Positions 45,420-55,259 of a DNA stretch of 64,000 nucleotides are shown here, piece after piece. Position numbers and translations under genes: made by a program. This DNA is from Macroventuria anomochaeta. Taxonomy: Eukaryota > Ascomycota > Dothideomycetes > Pleosporales > Didymellaceae. How positions within the stretch are numbered: position 1 is the first letter of the stretch; each line of letters begins with the position of its first letter. The notes below the pieces were generated by a model. It did not search any database and had not been told where the DNA came from. It saw only the letters and a list, made by a program, of their open reading frames with translations. The DNA lies in contig NW_022985366.1 of assembly GCF_010093625.1 (NCBI RefSeq), forward strand, positions 746,401 through 810,400, given 5' to 3'.

Positions 45420-45814
45420 CTTCGCGGGGCACGGCTACCAGCGCCGGGAAGATGCAGAGGAGTCTCGAAGGTGCCAGGCGCTGCAGAGTCGCAGCAAGGC
45501 GCTCAATGTGTTGCGAGTGTCTTCTGGCAAGAAAGGGCGGCGGACTGCATGCGCGACGTTGACAGGTGTGGGGCTCGTCGCAGCTTGACGGTGTCGCAGG
45601 CGTCGCAGGCAGAGCACCAGGGCACCAGAGCGCCAGAGCGCCAGAGCACCCATGTCGGCGGCGGCGAGCGGCGAGCGGCCGGAGATGGACTGTCTCGGGC
45701 TTGGCTCAACTTTTTGTGCATTGACGTCGTCGACTTGGGTGCGCCAACAGCGCCATTGCAGGAACATCATACGGTTTATAGAGGCAGTCCGACTGGGGCA
45801 GGATTTTCCCCTCA
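45420..45814. promoter_or_regulatory. Divergent promoter region SEC1/SUV3
   Basis: A 395 bp spacer between the start codons. It contains five near-perfect 8 bp tandem units at 45611-45650 (listed separately) and a GC-rich GGC/GAGCGGC stretch after them. No TATA box is evident. Confidence 0.45.
45611..45650. repeat. 8-bp x 5 tandem repeat in the SEC1/SUV3 promoter
   Basis: Units read AGAGCACC, AGGGCACC, AGAGCGCC, AGAGCGCC and AGAGCACC, with no spacing. The array sits between two divergent genes. Confidence 0.75.
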
Positions 45815-48221
45815 ATGTCTGCATTGCCTGCGCGGCGCAGCTCGTTGTGTCTCTTCTGCGCATTCGCTGCTCGACCGTCGCAACCGCAACGCCTCCTCCC
45901 CCGGATCCAGGTCGCGTACAGAGGCACTTCCTCGAAAAGCAAAAGTGGCAACAACAGCCGGGTTCAGAGTGCGAGACCAGCCAAGTCTGCATCCTTCAAC
46001 CCTCTGAACTCAGGCAGGAGAGGTGTGCCTGCACGGCCTCCAGCCGATACGCTTCGTACCACTGTCGACGACAAGCTCTCGAAACTGCGCTCGGAATTCA
46101 CCGAACCCGCGTTCCTCGACAGTCTACAGCTTGATCAGGATCAGTTCGGCAAAGAATGGCACCGCTTCGAGAACTCGATCAATGCGTGGGTGAAGCAGGC
46201 CAGTAGCGAGCTGATCGACCTGGTCCACCAAGCATCGAGAGGAAAGGCCACACTCGAGACACGGCTGCGTTACCTCTTCTATGCGCAGACATGCGGTGGA
46301 CGCTTCACAAATGCTGAATTGGAAAACCAAAAAGAGGTGGCAGACCTGCGCTATCCTGCCGAATGGTATCCCGCCACACGCGAGGTTCCTCGAGTCGTCC
46401 ACATGCACGTCGGTCCCACCAACTCTGGCAAGACCTACCACGCTCTACAACGCCTCGAAGCTGCCAAGTCTGGTATATACCTCGGTCCCCTACGACTACT
46501 CGCACACGAAGTCTTCACACGCCTGAACGCAAAGGGCAAGTCATGCGCCCTCGTTACTGGCGAGGAGCAGCGCATGCCAGAAGGAGACGCTCCTCCCATG
46601 TACAGCTGCACTGTCGAAATGGCACCTCTCAACACCAAGTTCGACGTCGCCGTCATTGACGAGATCCAGATGATCAACCACCCAGAGCGAGGATGGGCAT
46701 GGACACAAGCCTTCCTCGGCCTGCAGGCACGGGAGATTCATCTTTGCGGTGAGGCAAGGACCGTCAACATCATGCGCGAACTGTGCGCGCTTGTCGGTGA
46801 CGAGGTGCACGTCCACGAATACGAACGTCTGACCCCTCTCCAAGTGCAACCACGTAGCTTGTACGGCAAGTTGAACAAGCTGGAGAAGGGCGATTGCGTA
46901 GTCGCCTTCACCGTCGTGGGCATCCACGCTCTGCGACGCGAAATCGAGAAGCAGACCGGCAAGAAATGTGCCATTGTCTACGGCAGTCTGCCGCCAGAAA
47001 CGAGGGCGCAGCAGGCAAGGTTATTCAATGACCCGGACAATGAGTACGACTACCTCGTCGCTAGTGACGCTATCGGCATGGGTTTGAACTTGTAAGTCAT
47101 CCAAAGTGCTACCCGCTTGGACATGACTAATATCGTCAAGGGCCATCAAGCGTGTCATCTTCGAGTCCACCATGAAAAGCGATGGTGTCAAATACGTGCC
47201 TCTGCAGGTCTCCGAGATCAAGCAAATTGCCGGTCGTGCTGGTCGCTACAAGACCGCTGCAGACGCAGTGAGCGACAACACACCCAGTGCGAATGGGGAG
47301 ACGAAGGTGGCGAAGAAAGAAAAGACCGTGGGATGGTGCACGACCCTCGATCAAATTGATCTTGACGTTCTGAAAGAGGGCATGAGTCGCGAACCCGACC
47401 CTATCAAGACCGCTGGACTGTTCCCTCCCTCGCTCATCGTTGAGCGCTTCGCCAACTACTTCCCACCCGGTACGCCCTTCAGCTACATCCTCCTTCGTCT
47501 CCACGAGATCTCCGAGATCCACCCACGTTTCCATCTTTGCGGTCTGAAGGAACAGCTCGCCATCGCCGACGCGATTCATACGATCAAGGGCCTGAGTATT
47601 CAGGATCGCATCATGATCACCTCCGCGCCTTGCAACATGCGCGACAAGGCGGAAAAGATCTTTTTGCGCACCCTCGCCGAATGCATTGCAGAGGGGAAAT
47701 CCGGGAACCTTCTCGAACTCCCGAACCTGCCTCTCAATGTCATGGACGAGCCTGCCCGAGGCGATCGAAAGTACCTCTACTCGCTGGAACAGCTGCACAA
47801 GATGGTTGTTTTGTATCTCTGGCTCAGCTACCGCTTCCCCAACGTCTTCACCACGCGCTCTCTCGCGGTGTACACTAAGAAGCTGCTCGAAGACCAAATT
47901 GAGAGCACCCTTACCGAGTTCTCGCACACAGAGCTCAGACTCAAGCAGAAGGAGAAGCGAGAGCGCGATAGGCTGAAGAGGTCGAAGGAGGCCCAGGAGG
48001 CTGTAGCGGAGCTGCGAGGAAAGATGCCTGCCCCACCTGGTATGCCCGAGGAAGCCAAGGATATCCTCAACGATAAGAACGCTTTCGCGGAAGCGTCTCC
48101 AGCGACAGACGACGTCGATGAGTACCCAGAGGAGCCTGTCGACGAGTCTGAGAAGGCCGATGAGCTTGACACCATACTGGGAGATGCCGAGGTCAAAGAA
48201 CGTCGTTCAGCAAACCTGTAG
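45815..48221 (+). CDS. SUV3: Mitochondrial ATP-dependent RNA helicase SUV3
   Basis: CDS join(45815..47091, 47141..48221), 785 aa, with a 49 bp intron that restores GMGLNLAIKRVIFES. Suv3 unwinds RNA in the mitochondrial degradosome with the Dss1 exonuclease. The N-terminus (MSALPARRSSLCLFCAFAARP) is rich in Arg/Ser/Ala with no acidic residues, a mitochondrial presequence. Helicase motifs are Walker A in HVGPTNSGKTY, motif II VIDEIQMI (a DEIQ variant), VYGSLPPETRAQQARLFN, SDAIGMGLNL and motif VI QIAGRAGRY. A SUV3_C-type helical region (YLWLSYRFPNVF) follows, then a charged Lys/Glu tail. Length fits the family. It is divergent from SEC1. Confidence 0.93.
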
Positions 48222-48266
48222 ATCGCTCCACCGGGGTTCCCTGTACCTCGTACTGCATTTTGAGAT

Positions 48267-48299
48267 TATTTCTGGAGTATTTCTGGAGTATTTCTGGAG
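48267..48299. repeat. 11-bp x 3 tandem repeat downstream of SUV3
   Basis: The unit TATTTCTGGAG is repeated three times in a row in the probable 3' UTR of SUV3. Confidence 0.7.
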
Positions 48300-48717
48300 T
48301 ATTTGCTGGCGCATTCAAAAGAGCTTGGGTATACCATTAGACTTGTACAACACTGTTAAAAGTGAACAACCACTGTTTATATAACGACGATAAAGCAAAC
48401 ACTCGAATCAATCGGTCGACCACTGCAAACTACCACCTGCTCATGTCCTGAATGCTCAAGTTCCTTTTGAGGCTCAGGTTTTCGTCCGAGAGCAACAGTG
48501 ACGTCTGGGGGGCGGCGATGTTCAAGCATCAAGGCTCACTTTTAGCGCCCAGCCTCGCGAGATGAAATGAGGGCTTGGCCCCTGCTCGGAAGCGCCGGAC
48601 AGAATTGCATCCCCGAATTACGCTCTGGACCAAACATCCCTCCTCGCGCCCTTGAACACCCTCTGCAGTTTTACCAGAGCATCAGCTACCTTCTTCCTAT
48701 ACGAGTCGCGCAGCTTC

Positions 48718-48771
48718 TTCTTCGTCTTCTTCGTCTTCTTCGTCTTCTTCGTCTTCTTCGTCTTCTTCGTC
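48718..48771. repeat. 9-bp (TTCTTCGTC) x 6 microsatellite upstream of KEI1
   Basis: Six uninterrupted units end 19 bp before the KEI1 start codon, so the array probably lies in the 5' UTR or core promoter. Unit number is likely to vary between strains. Confidence 0.8.
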
Positions 48772-48790
48772 GCCGCGCACCCTAACCGCC

Positions 48791-49849
48791 ATGATGGCGC
48801 CTTCCCACATCCTCGAGATCCCGCGCCCACGGGTATGTCATTGCCCGTCTTTCAGGCACCGCACCAGCCATGAGCATAGAGGATACTGACATGCGCTACA
48901 GACGTTCCTCCAGAAGATGTCTCTGCGCACGGGCGCCGAAATCATCACCTACCTCCAAGTCATCAACAAGGTCTCCGGTCTGTACGGTCTCCTGGCGATC
49001 ATCACCGGCGCATCCATCGACGGCTTCCAGCTGTCTATGTACATTTACTCGACCCTCGCGCTCTTCGCCACATGCTTCCTCTACAGGCACATCCGGTCAC
49101 AGAGCCCCTTCGAGACCGTACTGCTTGCGCACCTCTACGCCCTCGACTCCGTTGTCAACGCGTTGTACACAGCCTTCTTTGGCATTGCCTGGTTCTACAC
49201 ACTCGCCGCACACCCCGACGAGGAGTCATCCATTCCCGGCCAACACGGTATCTCCGACAACGCTGGCTTCACGAGCCCCAAGCACAACGTCTCTGAGGTC
49301 AACGTCATCGCCTCGCCCACCGGAGGCGTCACAGGAGGCCAGAGCGCCGTCGCTGCAGGCGTGCCTCAAAATAGTGCACCAGGCGTCGGTGCCGGCCTTG
49401 GAAATGCTGTCTTCCAGAGCAGCAGCATCATGAGCATCTCTCTCATCTCCGGTTTCTGGGCCCTGCGCATCTACTTCGTCTTCATCATGTTGGCTTTCGC
49501 GCGTCAATGTCTGCGTCAATACATCGCCGCCCACGCCGCCTCTGCTGGGTGGTATAGCTCGAACAACATGCAGACCACCGCCACCGACCTCGCCGAGAAC
49601 CCTTTCCTTGAGGGCAAGGAGCAGGGTGACGGCTGGAAGGGCAAGCTCGGTCGCGTCATGCTCAGCGGTGCACCCAAGTACTGGCTTGGTGCTGACGGCG
49701 AGAACGAGTGGCAGCACTCTGTTGGCGGCAAGTTCAGGAAGAACACACAGCTCGAGCAGCCCGTCGGCTTCAGCGAGCGTGAAAGGAGACGCAGGAGTGG
49801 TACCGGACCGCCAGTGCCGCAGCTCGCCAACCTGCAGATTGTACGATAG
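48791..49849 (+). CDS. KEI1: Inositolphosphorylceramide synthase regulatory subunit KEI1
   Basis: CDS join(48791..48832, 48902..49849), 329 aa, with a 69 bp intron joining PRPRTFLQKMSLRTGAEII. Kei1 binds the IPC synthase Aur1 in the Golgi and is needed for its activity and location. The start of the family (PRPRTFL..MSLRTGAE followed by a hydrophobic helix) is present. There are about four TM segments (LYGLLAIITGASIDGF; MYIYSTLALFATCFLY; LYTAFFGIAWFYTLAA; ALRIYFVFIMLAFARQ). A soluble Ser/Gly/Val loop lies between TM3 and TM4, and a Lys/Arg/Gln-rich C-terminal tail follows. Length is near the filamentous-fungal norm (about 300-350). A second ATG three bases downstream is equivalent. It lies downstream of SUV3 on the same strand. 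Confidence 0.85.
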
Positions 49850-50766
49850 ACTCGTATCTACAGAATGAGCTGATTCGGGGAGTGTACAGACGTAAGAAAT
49901 GTTTGGCGATGAATGACGACCAAACACCTGTTAATGACGACTTAATATCTCGGTCCCGGTGTGGACCGACAGCAGGCGTACATGAGTGTTATACCTATCA
50001 GGAAGATCTTGGGATGGAAAGGGGCGCGCTGTCCTATATACGGGAGAAACCATCTCTGTCTTTATTTCTCATTCCTATTTCACAGCGAGCATAGCGTTCG
50101 GCAGTTTTTTTTTTTTTTTTTTTTTTTACGCCATCACACGTAAATCATATCCTTGGACGTTTTCTACTTCCCATCGTCATTTCTTTATCTTCCCTGCGCA
50201 TTGGTCGCATTCTCGATACGATGCCAACAATCAGCAGCTCTGCCGAGCGCGCCGACCCCCGCTTGGTTTAGCGCGTGTGGATCATGTGAATGTTTCAGAG
50301 CACAGCCCATCCCTGACCGTTGTGTGCCGTTGCATCTCACCGCCGCCATCGCTGACACGGCCGCATGCCTGGTCCTAGGAGCACTAATTTCACTAGCCAC
50401 GTGTGACTGTACTCGTGGCGTTGTCATCTGTCAAGGCCCTGAACTTGCCCGACATGATACAAGACGTCGTTGGCGCCGTTGGGCACGGTGACTCGGTTGG
50501 TTGATATTGCACTTCAAACTTGGTCTTAAATTCACCAAATCTCAAGTTTGACGACGACAGACCGGAACCTCACGTTTGATAAAATACTTAACTTTTCATA
50601 TCATGGGATGTTTGACGCCATCACCATAAGTCACTTCAGATAATCACGTCTTCGCCAGTGTCATCTTACATCTTCTTCACTTACACCATCAACAAGCCCA
50701 ACTACGAGATCCTGAAGAACAGGGAAGATCAAACTCAAAGAAAGAGCCAGGGAACAACCACCCAAC
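49850..50766. other. Intergenic region with a 23-T homopolymer
   Basis: Between KEI1 and the F-box gene I see no gene. A run of about 23 T lies at 50105-50127. The right end should carry the F-box promoter. Confidence 0.45.
50105..50127. repeat. Poly-T tract (about 23 T)
   Basis: A long T homopolymer in intergenic DNA. The exact length is uncertain. It could be an oligo(dA) tail remnant or a nucleosome-excluding tract. Confidence 0.6.
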
Positions 50767-52044
50767 ATGGGATTCTTCCACTTCCACCGCCCAACCAGTT
50801 CCTCTTCCTCCAGCTCAGCCTCATCTGCACTCTCCTTTGCATCAAGCCACACCACACCGCGAACCAGCACCGACTCAGCAAGCGACTACATGACCGCCAC
50901 CCTAAAGCATCACCTCACCACACCAAGAGCACCGCTTCTGAACCTCCCATTCGAGATCCTCCAGCACATCGCGTCCTATCTCGATGATGCCTCTGCAGCG
51001 AAATTCAGCCTGAGCAGCCGCCAAATTTGTTATGCTGTTGGCACAAACCGCCTCTCGAGCTATATCGCCTCGTCTGCAAGCCGGTTCGATGCACGTGATC
51101 GGCTGGAGGAAACTATCGAGCGAGCACTTCCCGGATCCTGGCACTGCGCGTGGTGCGACAAGTTTCATGTATGGTCTGCGCATGACGGTCCCGCAGCTAT
51201 TTCTCAGATGCAACAGAGTCCGTGTGCGAAGTATAATAGTTACTTGGCTGACAGGATGGGCTATACACTTTGTTACCACCACATACGCCTCGCACTTGTT
51301 CGGCACAAGTACGGTCCAGCGCATGGTCTGGAGATTGGTGCGTTTGAGTGGAGGGGGAGTGGGAGTGTAAGCCTGTTCCGGACGCCAGTACATACGACAA
51401 TAGCGCATCAGGCTGAGATTCGGGATGGAAGGTTTTTGCTGCATACGAACTACTCGATTCTCCTGCCGACCTGGGCCGCCTCACACAAGAACCTCATCGG
51501 GCACCTCTGGCCGCTGCTCCCACCCCTCCTGACCCAGCACAGGGCAAGCGAGTACGGACACACAGGCGTCATGGCCGCGCTCGACAATGTGGTCCGTCGC
51601 GGGTGGCGAGTCCTAGGGGCACAGTCCTGCTCCGATTGCCAGACCGACTGGAGCGTGACGGCATTCCCTATCCCTCGAAGCGTTGCAGGCGAATTCGTAC
51701 GTCTGAACATCCAGACATGGCGCGATCTAGGCACAGGAAAAACCCCGTTCGACACTGCTTGGAGAGCGCATGGGCCGTATATTCATGGGACGGAGGAGAG
51801 TTGTGTGCGGGAAGAAGTGCGGAGGGAGAGGGGGAGTATCAGGGAGGCATTCGAGGGATCACATTCTGGAAAGGGGGAAGGTCGAGACGAAGGAGTGGAA
51901 AGGGGAAGCGATGAGTGGGAGAAGCTCGCCTACTCGTGGCAGCTTGATAAGAGGAGAGGAGAAGAGAAGGACCAGGAGAAGGAGTGGAGGGCGATTTGGC
52001 GGTATGTTGAGTGCAGGGCAGGTGTGCAGGCTGAGAAAGCATGA
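50767..52044 (+). CDS. F-box protein, substrate unknown (425 aa)
   Basis: The single-exon frame starts MGFFHFHRPTSSSSSSS, a Ser-rich N-terminus of ~40 residues. The F-box follows (LLNLPFEILQHIASYLDDASAAKFSLSSRQICYAVG, about residues 57-92), which would dock to Skp1 in an SCF ubiquitin ligase. The rest lacks a named repeat domain. It holds a Cys/His/Trp-containing block (WHCAWCDKFHVWS, MQQSPCAKYNSYL, YTLCYHH), typical of a Pleosporales F-box family, and a Lys/Glu/Arg-rich C-terminus. The frame is intact over 1.28 kb, unlike the two F-box relics in the window. The intended target cannot be read from sequence. Confidence 0.75.
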   Translation: MGFFHFHRPTSSSSSSSASSALSFASSHTTPRTSTDSASDYMTATLKHHLTTPRAPLLNLPFEILQHIASYLDDASAAKFSLSSRQICYAVGTNRLSSYIASSASRFDARDRLEETIERALPGSWHCAWCDKFHVWSAHDGPAAISQMQQSPCAKYNSYLADRMGYTLCYHHIRLALVRHKYGPAHGLEIGAFEWRGSGSVSLFRTPVHTTIAHQAEIRDGRFLLHTNYSILLPTWAASHKNLIGHLWPLLPPLLTQHRASEYGHTGVMAALDNVVRRGWRVLGAQSCSDCQTDWSVTAFPIPRSVAGEFVRLNIQTWRDLGTGKTPFDTAWRAHGPYIHGTEESCVREEVRRERGSIREAFEGSHSGKGEGRDEGVERGSDEWEKLAYSWQLDKRRGEEKDQEKEWRAIWRYVECRAGVQAEKA

Positions 52045-52754
52045 ATTTGACTGCGGAGATAAGGAGCTCTGAGGATGAACGTCCGATCGTAATTCGACTT
52101 GTGAAGCGAAAGGAAGAGAGGCGTGTCTTTCGATAGGTGAATATGGCCTCGCACTAATTGGTAGGACTGGTAGCAAGCGCGTGCGCACTGGTTAAATCTT
52201 GTATGCGTTGAATGTTTTTGAGCCTAGATGCTGGCCTTTGGCGGAAAGGCCTTTACAATCTGGGCGTTTCTATCAAATTGTTTTTACCGCCTCAACTTTA
52301 GAATAACAGGATACAACGCAGTTCTGTAGAATTTAGAATTTGTTATCGAACATAAGAGTTTATTTCAACAGCAAGGCACGTCAGTCAGGCATCTTAACCA
52401 CTCAGAAGGTCAGGAATTTGGGTTTCGCGATAAAATAATGCCAGGGATGGTGCTTCACTTATGAAAACGAGAGAGACATGGATCTGCTTTGGATAGCCTC
52501 CTCGACCCCGCGAGAATGTGTGCTGCAGATGTTTTAATGAAATGTCGCTCAGGTGGTGTGAACTCACAACAGCGATGGCGTCACAATTAGCCTGTTTACC
52601 AGTCCTCGTGCTCGCACCACCTCTGTGCATCGATCTCACAAAGCTGACCTGATGCAACAGAGGCACATCAGATCAATCAACTGTCACTGCGGTCAGCCTC
52701 AGCTATGCTAACTGGGCCAAGGTTGAAGGCCTAGCCCAAAGGCGCAGGAGTCTG
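52045..52754. other. Intergenic region, no gene seen
   Basis: Downstream region of the F-box gene. Only short unsupported frames occur until the STAND relic. Confidence 0.4.
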
Positions 52755-53992
52755 CCACAATCTGATCGACAACGTATGCGACAAGTCTTCAGGAGTGTTC
52801 CTCTAGGTTACTTTAGTAACCAAATCTCTCCCGGAAGGACTTACCGATGGCGAGAATGCCACCAAATTGCAAGAACGCCTTAACACTCTACCGGAGGTCC
52901 TCGAAAAGTTGTTCTGGAAGATTCTGCGGGACCTCGACAATCGGAATATCCCTCGTGCCTGTCAGATTTCCAAGCTCCACAAGTGTTCTCAACCTACGCT
53001 GACGATTCTGGACATGTCATTTGCCCACACTCTCGATGGAGACCCCGGTTATGCCTTGAAAGCGCCGTTCGGATTGTGGGATGAGACAGAAAAACGCAAG
53101 AGCAGATCTGATGCGTCGTCGAATGACTGCATCCTGCAAAGGCTTGGTCGAAGCTAGTGGAGCCGAGACGGCACACCTATGGCGCGCCAATGTTAGCTAT
53201 CTGCATCGGACAGTGAAAGACTTTCTGGCACCAAGAGATATCTGGTCAGAGGTCTGCCGCGCAGCCGGTCCTGACTTCAACCACCATGCAGGATTGTTCA
53301 ACGCTCAGCTTATGCGTCTCGAGGTCTCGAAGCACAGCAATTTTAAGTCGGAGGATACATGGGAGGTAATTCTGTCGGCAATCTCATATGCAACCCAAGC
53401 TGAGGTTGATGGATCAAGGCATCAGATTGAGATGCTCGATGACCTCGATCCCGCTACTGATAAAATCATGGGAGCTTCATTTTCCAGAGGTTCCACCGCG
53501 GCCAAGTCGCATGATTCGGACGACTACTGGATGTTGTGGCGGTACAAAGGAACAAGTTCACCTTCATTCCTGGAGCTTGCCGTCCGACTCCAGCTTCCCG
53601 GCTATGTCACCGCATGTCTGGAGGCTATGCCAAAGTCTCAGTCAAAGTTTGAACCTTTTCAACTATATCACCCCGCTGTAACGCGTTACGAGATCAGCGA
53701 AGTTGGTTCAGTAGAACTCTCAGACGATCTTCTTCATCATTCCATAGACTGCAAGACGGTCCGGCTTCTCCTCAGATATGCGGATCCAAAATTTGCATCA
53801 CCGGACGGAACAACAGCCGGGTCACAGCTCTTAAAGATGCCAAATTTCGATGAAGTGGCAGACATCGCCATGGACTTTCCCGACGCTGGGGCAGATCCTA
53901 AGCATGTGTCTTTCGAAGATCCAGAGTTCGTATCGCGTCTGCCAGAAGCATTCAAGGCGCAATTCAAGCGGAAGAAAAGAGTCAGCAGGTGA
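52755..53992 (+). pseudogene. C-terminal relic of a NACHT/STAND NTPase
   Basis: The reading starts with LIDNVCDKSSGVFL followed by TAG (52804-52806), where the family has the Trp of FLWV. It continues VTLVTKSLPEGLTDGE and LPEVLEKLFWKIL, the helical region after the NACHT NTPase domain. At an A5 tract (53090-53094) the frame changes, and the new frame continues the same family: RRMTASCKGLVEASG, VSYLHRTVKDFLAPRDIW and then an ankyrin/disordered-like tail. Fungal STAND proteins are immune-receptor-like NTPases often linked to incompatibility. The NTPase domain itself is not in the window. A stop, a frameshift and missing N-terminus make it a relic. Confidence 0.7.
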
Positions 53993-54392
53993 ACACGCTA
54001 CTTCGCATTGGCTCGCTATGGTAAACATCAGTGGTTTCGTGATCCAGCCCTGAGGCTAGATACTCTGAACGGCGATGCTGGGAGGACATTACACAAGTCG
54101 AGGCTGGAGTTTCCGGAGATTATCGTGCCGGAGATTGTTGTGCCCTCAATATTGCGACAGTCACAGAGTGACCGTAATACTAGATAGAATTACACATGTC
54201 ACCTACCTAACCCATATCAAACATTGTCACTCCACAACGCAATTTTCTTGATGCACTCACTCATCCTTCTTTTCAAAAAGCTTTTGGTTTCTACAAGGAT
54301 TTTGCCTAAAAATAACCCCCTCAGTTGCTCAAGCCCATGACGCTTCTACATGCGTTGACAACTCAGGCCCAAGTCCTCTCCAAACGTTGCCT

Positions 54393-54780
54393 TTACTCGA
54401 GAAGTTGATCGATTTCTTCAAGGGTCCTGCCGCAGGATTCTAGGAGCAACACGATTGCCCAAGCTCCAGCCCACGAGCACCAGAAGGCAAAGATGTAGTT
54501 GCCGAACCGTAAATGTCTCATCACGGGTGGAGGCGTAACACCGAAGATGAAGTTACACGGCCAGTTGACCGACGTGGCGAGTGCAACCCCTTTCGAACGC
54601 GAAGCGTTGGGGTAGACTTCTGGCAGGAGCGCCCATCGAGCGGCGGGTACGAGACACCATAAACGAGGATGAACAGGAAGAGCTGGACGATGCTCTGAAG
54701 GAAGATGAGGTTATCGCACTCTATGCCAAAATCAACCGCCTTCTGTGTCTCCACGCCTGCCCTAGATGAAAGCTTGCGAA
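54393..54780 (-). pseudogene. MFS sugar-transporter C-terminal relic
   Basis: The minus strand reads QLFLFILVYGVSYPP. After a one-base frame break it reads RWALLPEVYPNASRSKGVALATSVNWPCNFIFG and LRFGNYIFAFWCSWAGAWAIVLLLESCGRTLEEIDQLLE. This is the last TM helices and the conserved PE..P...R.KG.AL.T..NW pattern of hexose/quinate-type transporters, ending at a natural TAA. Only the last ~130 residues survive. It abuts the P450 relic on the other strand. Confidence 0.7.
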
Positions 54781-55101
54781 TCGTCCAACCCCTGTCGTTC
54801 ACTCTCACGCGGCGACTTCATTGCCGGCAAAACGCCAGTCAGGATATCCGCATGCGTCGTTCATCATGACCCAATACTGTTCGAAAACCATGGAGTCTAC
54901 TGGCCCCAACTTTGGCTTAGCGAGGCGGGTAAGAAGCTACAGTCGGCCTTCATCCCGTTCAGTACAGATGCGAGAGGCTGCATTGGCCGCAATATCATCT
55001 ATCTAGAACAGACTGTGCTCATAGCGTCCTCGGTGTGGCGGTATGAGTGTGCGCTGCCGTCTCGGATTGGGAGCCTACGAGGCGGGAAACTACGACGCTG
55101 A
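54755..55101 (+). pseudogene. Cytochrome P450 C-terminal relic
   Basis: DESLRIVQPLSFTLTRR supplies the K-helix E-x-x-R (ESLR), and then the frame changes. FIAGKTPVRISACVVHHDP follows, then GVYWPQLWLSE and the heme-binding region FSTDARGCIGRN. In the heme motif the usual Gly two residues after the first Phe-Ser is replaced (FSTDARGC rather than F..G.R.C). Only about 115 residues of a ~500-residue enzyme remain. A frame break inside and loss of the N-terminal membrane anchor and I-helix mark it as dead. Confidence 0.7.
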
Positions 55102-55259
55102 GTCCTGAACATATGCTCTTTGAAATTGTAGAAAAGAGCAACGAGTGATACTTAGACATGTTGGCTTGACACAGATGCATTCATTCTGGGGTCAAGAATT
55201 TGCTGGGATGGAAAGACACACAATCCATTATATTTCGTGGAGTTTCGATGATGCGTCAT
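55102..55259. other. Short spacer before the HET gene
   Basis: Downstream region of the HET gene abutting the P450 relic. Nothing else is seen. Confidence 0.4.

Larger units (their letters stand above)
48222..48790. other. Intergenic region SUV3-KEI1 with two tandem repeats
   Basis: Holds an 11 bp x 3 repeat (about 48267-48299) after SUV3 and a 9 bp x 6 repeat (48718-48771) before KEI1, both listed. No other gene is supported. Confidence 0.5.

Noticed and set aside
44715..46007. 430-codon plus-strand open frame across SEC1
   Set aside because: It runs antisense to SEC1 exons with no domain pattern; SEC1 has conserved motifs and clean introns on the other strand.
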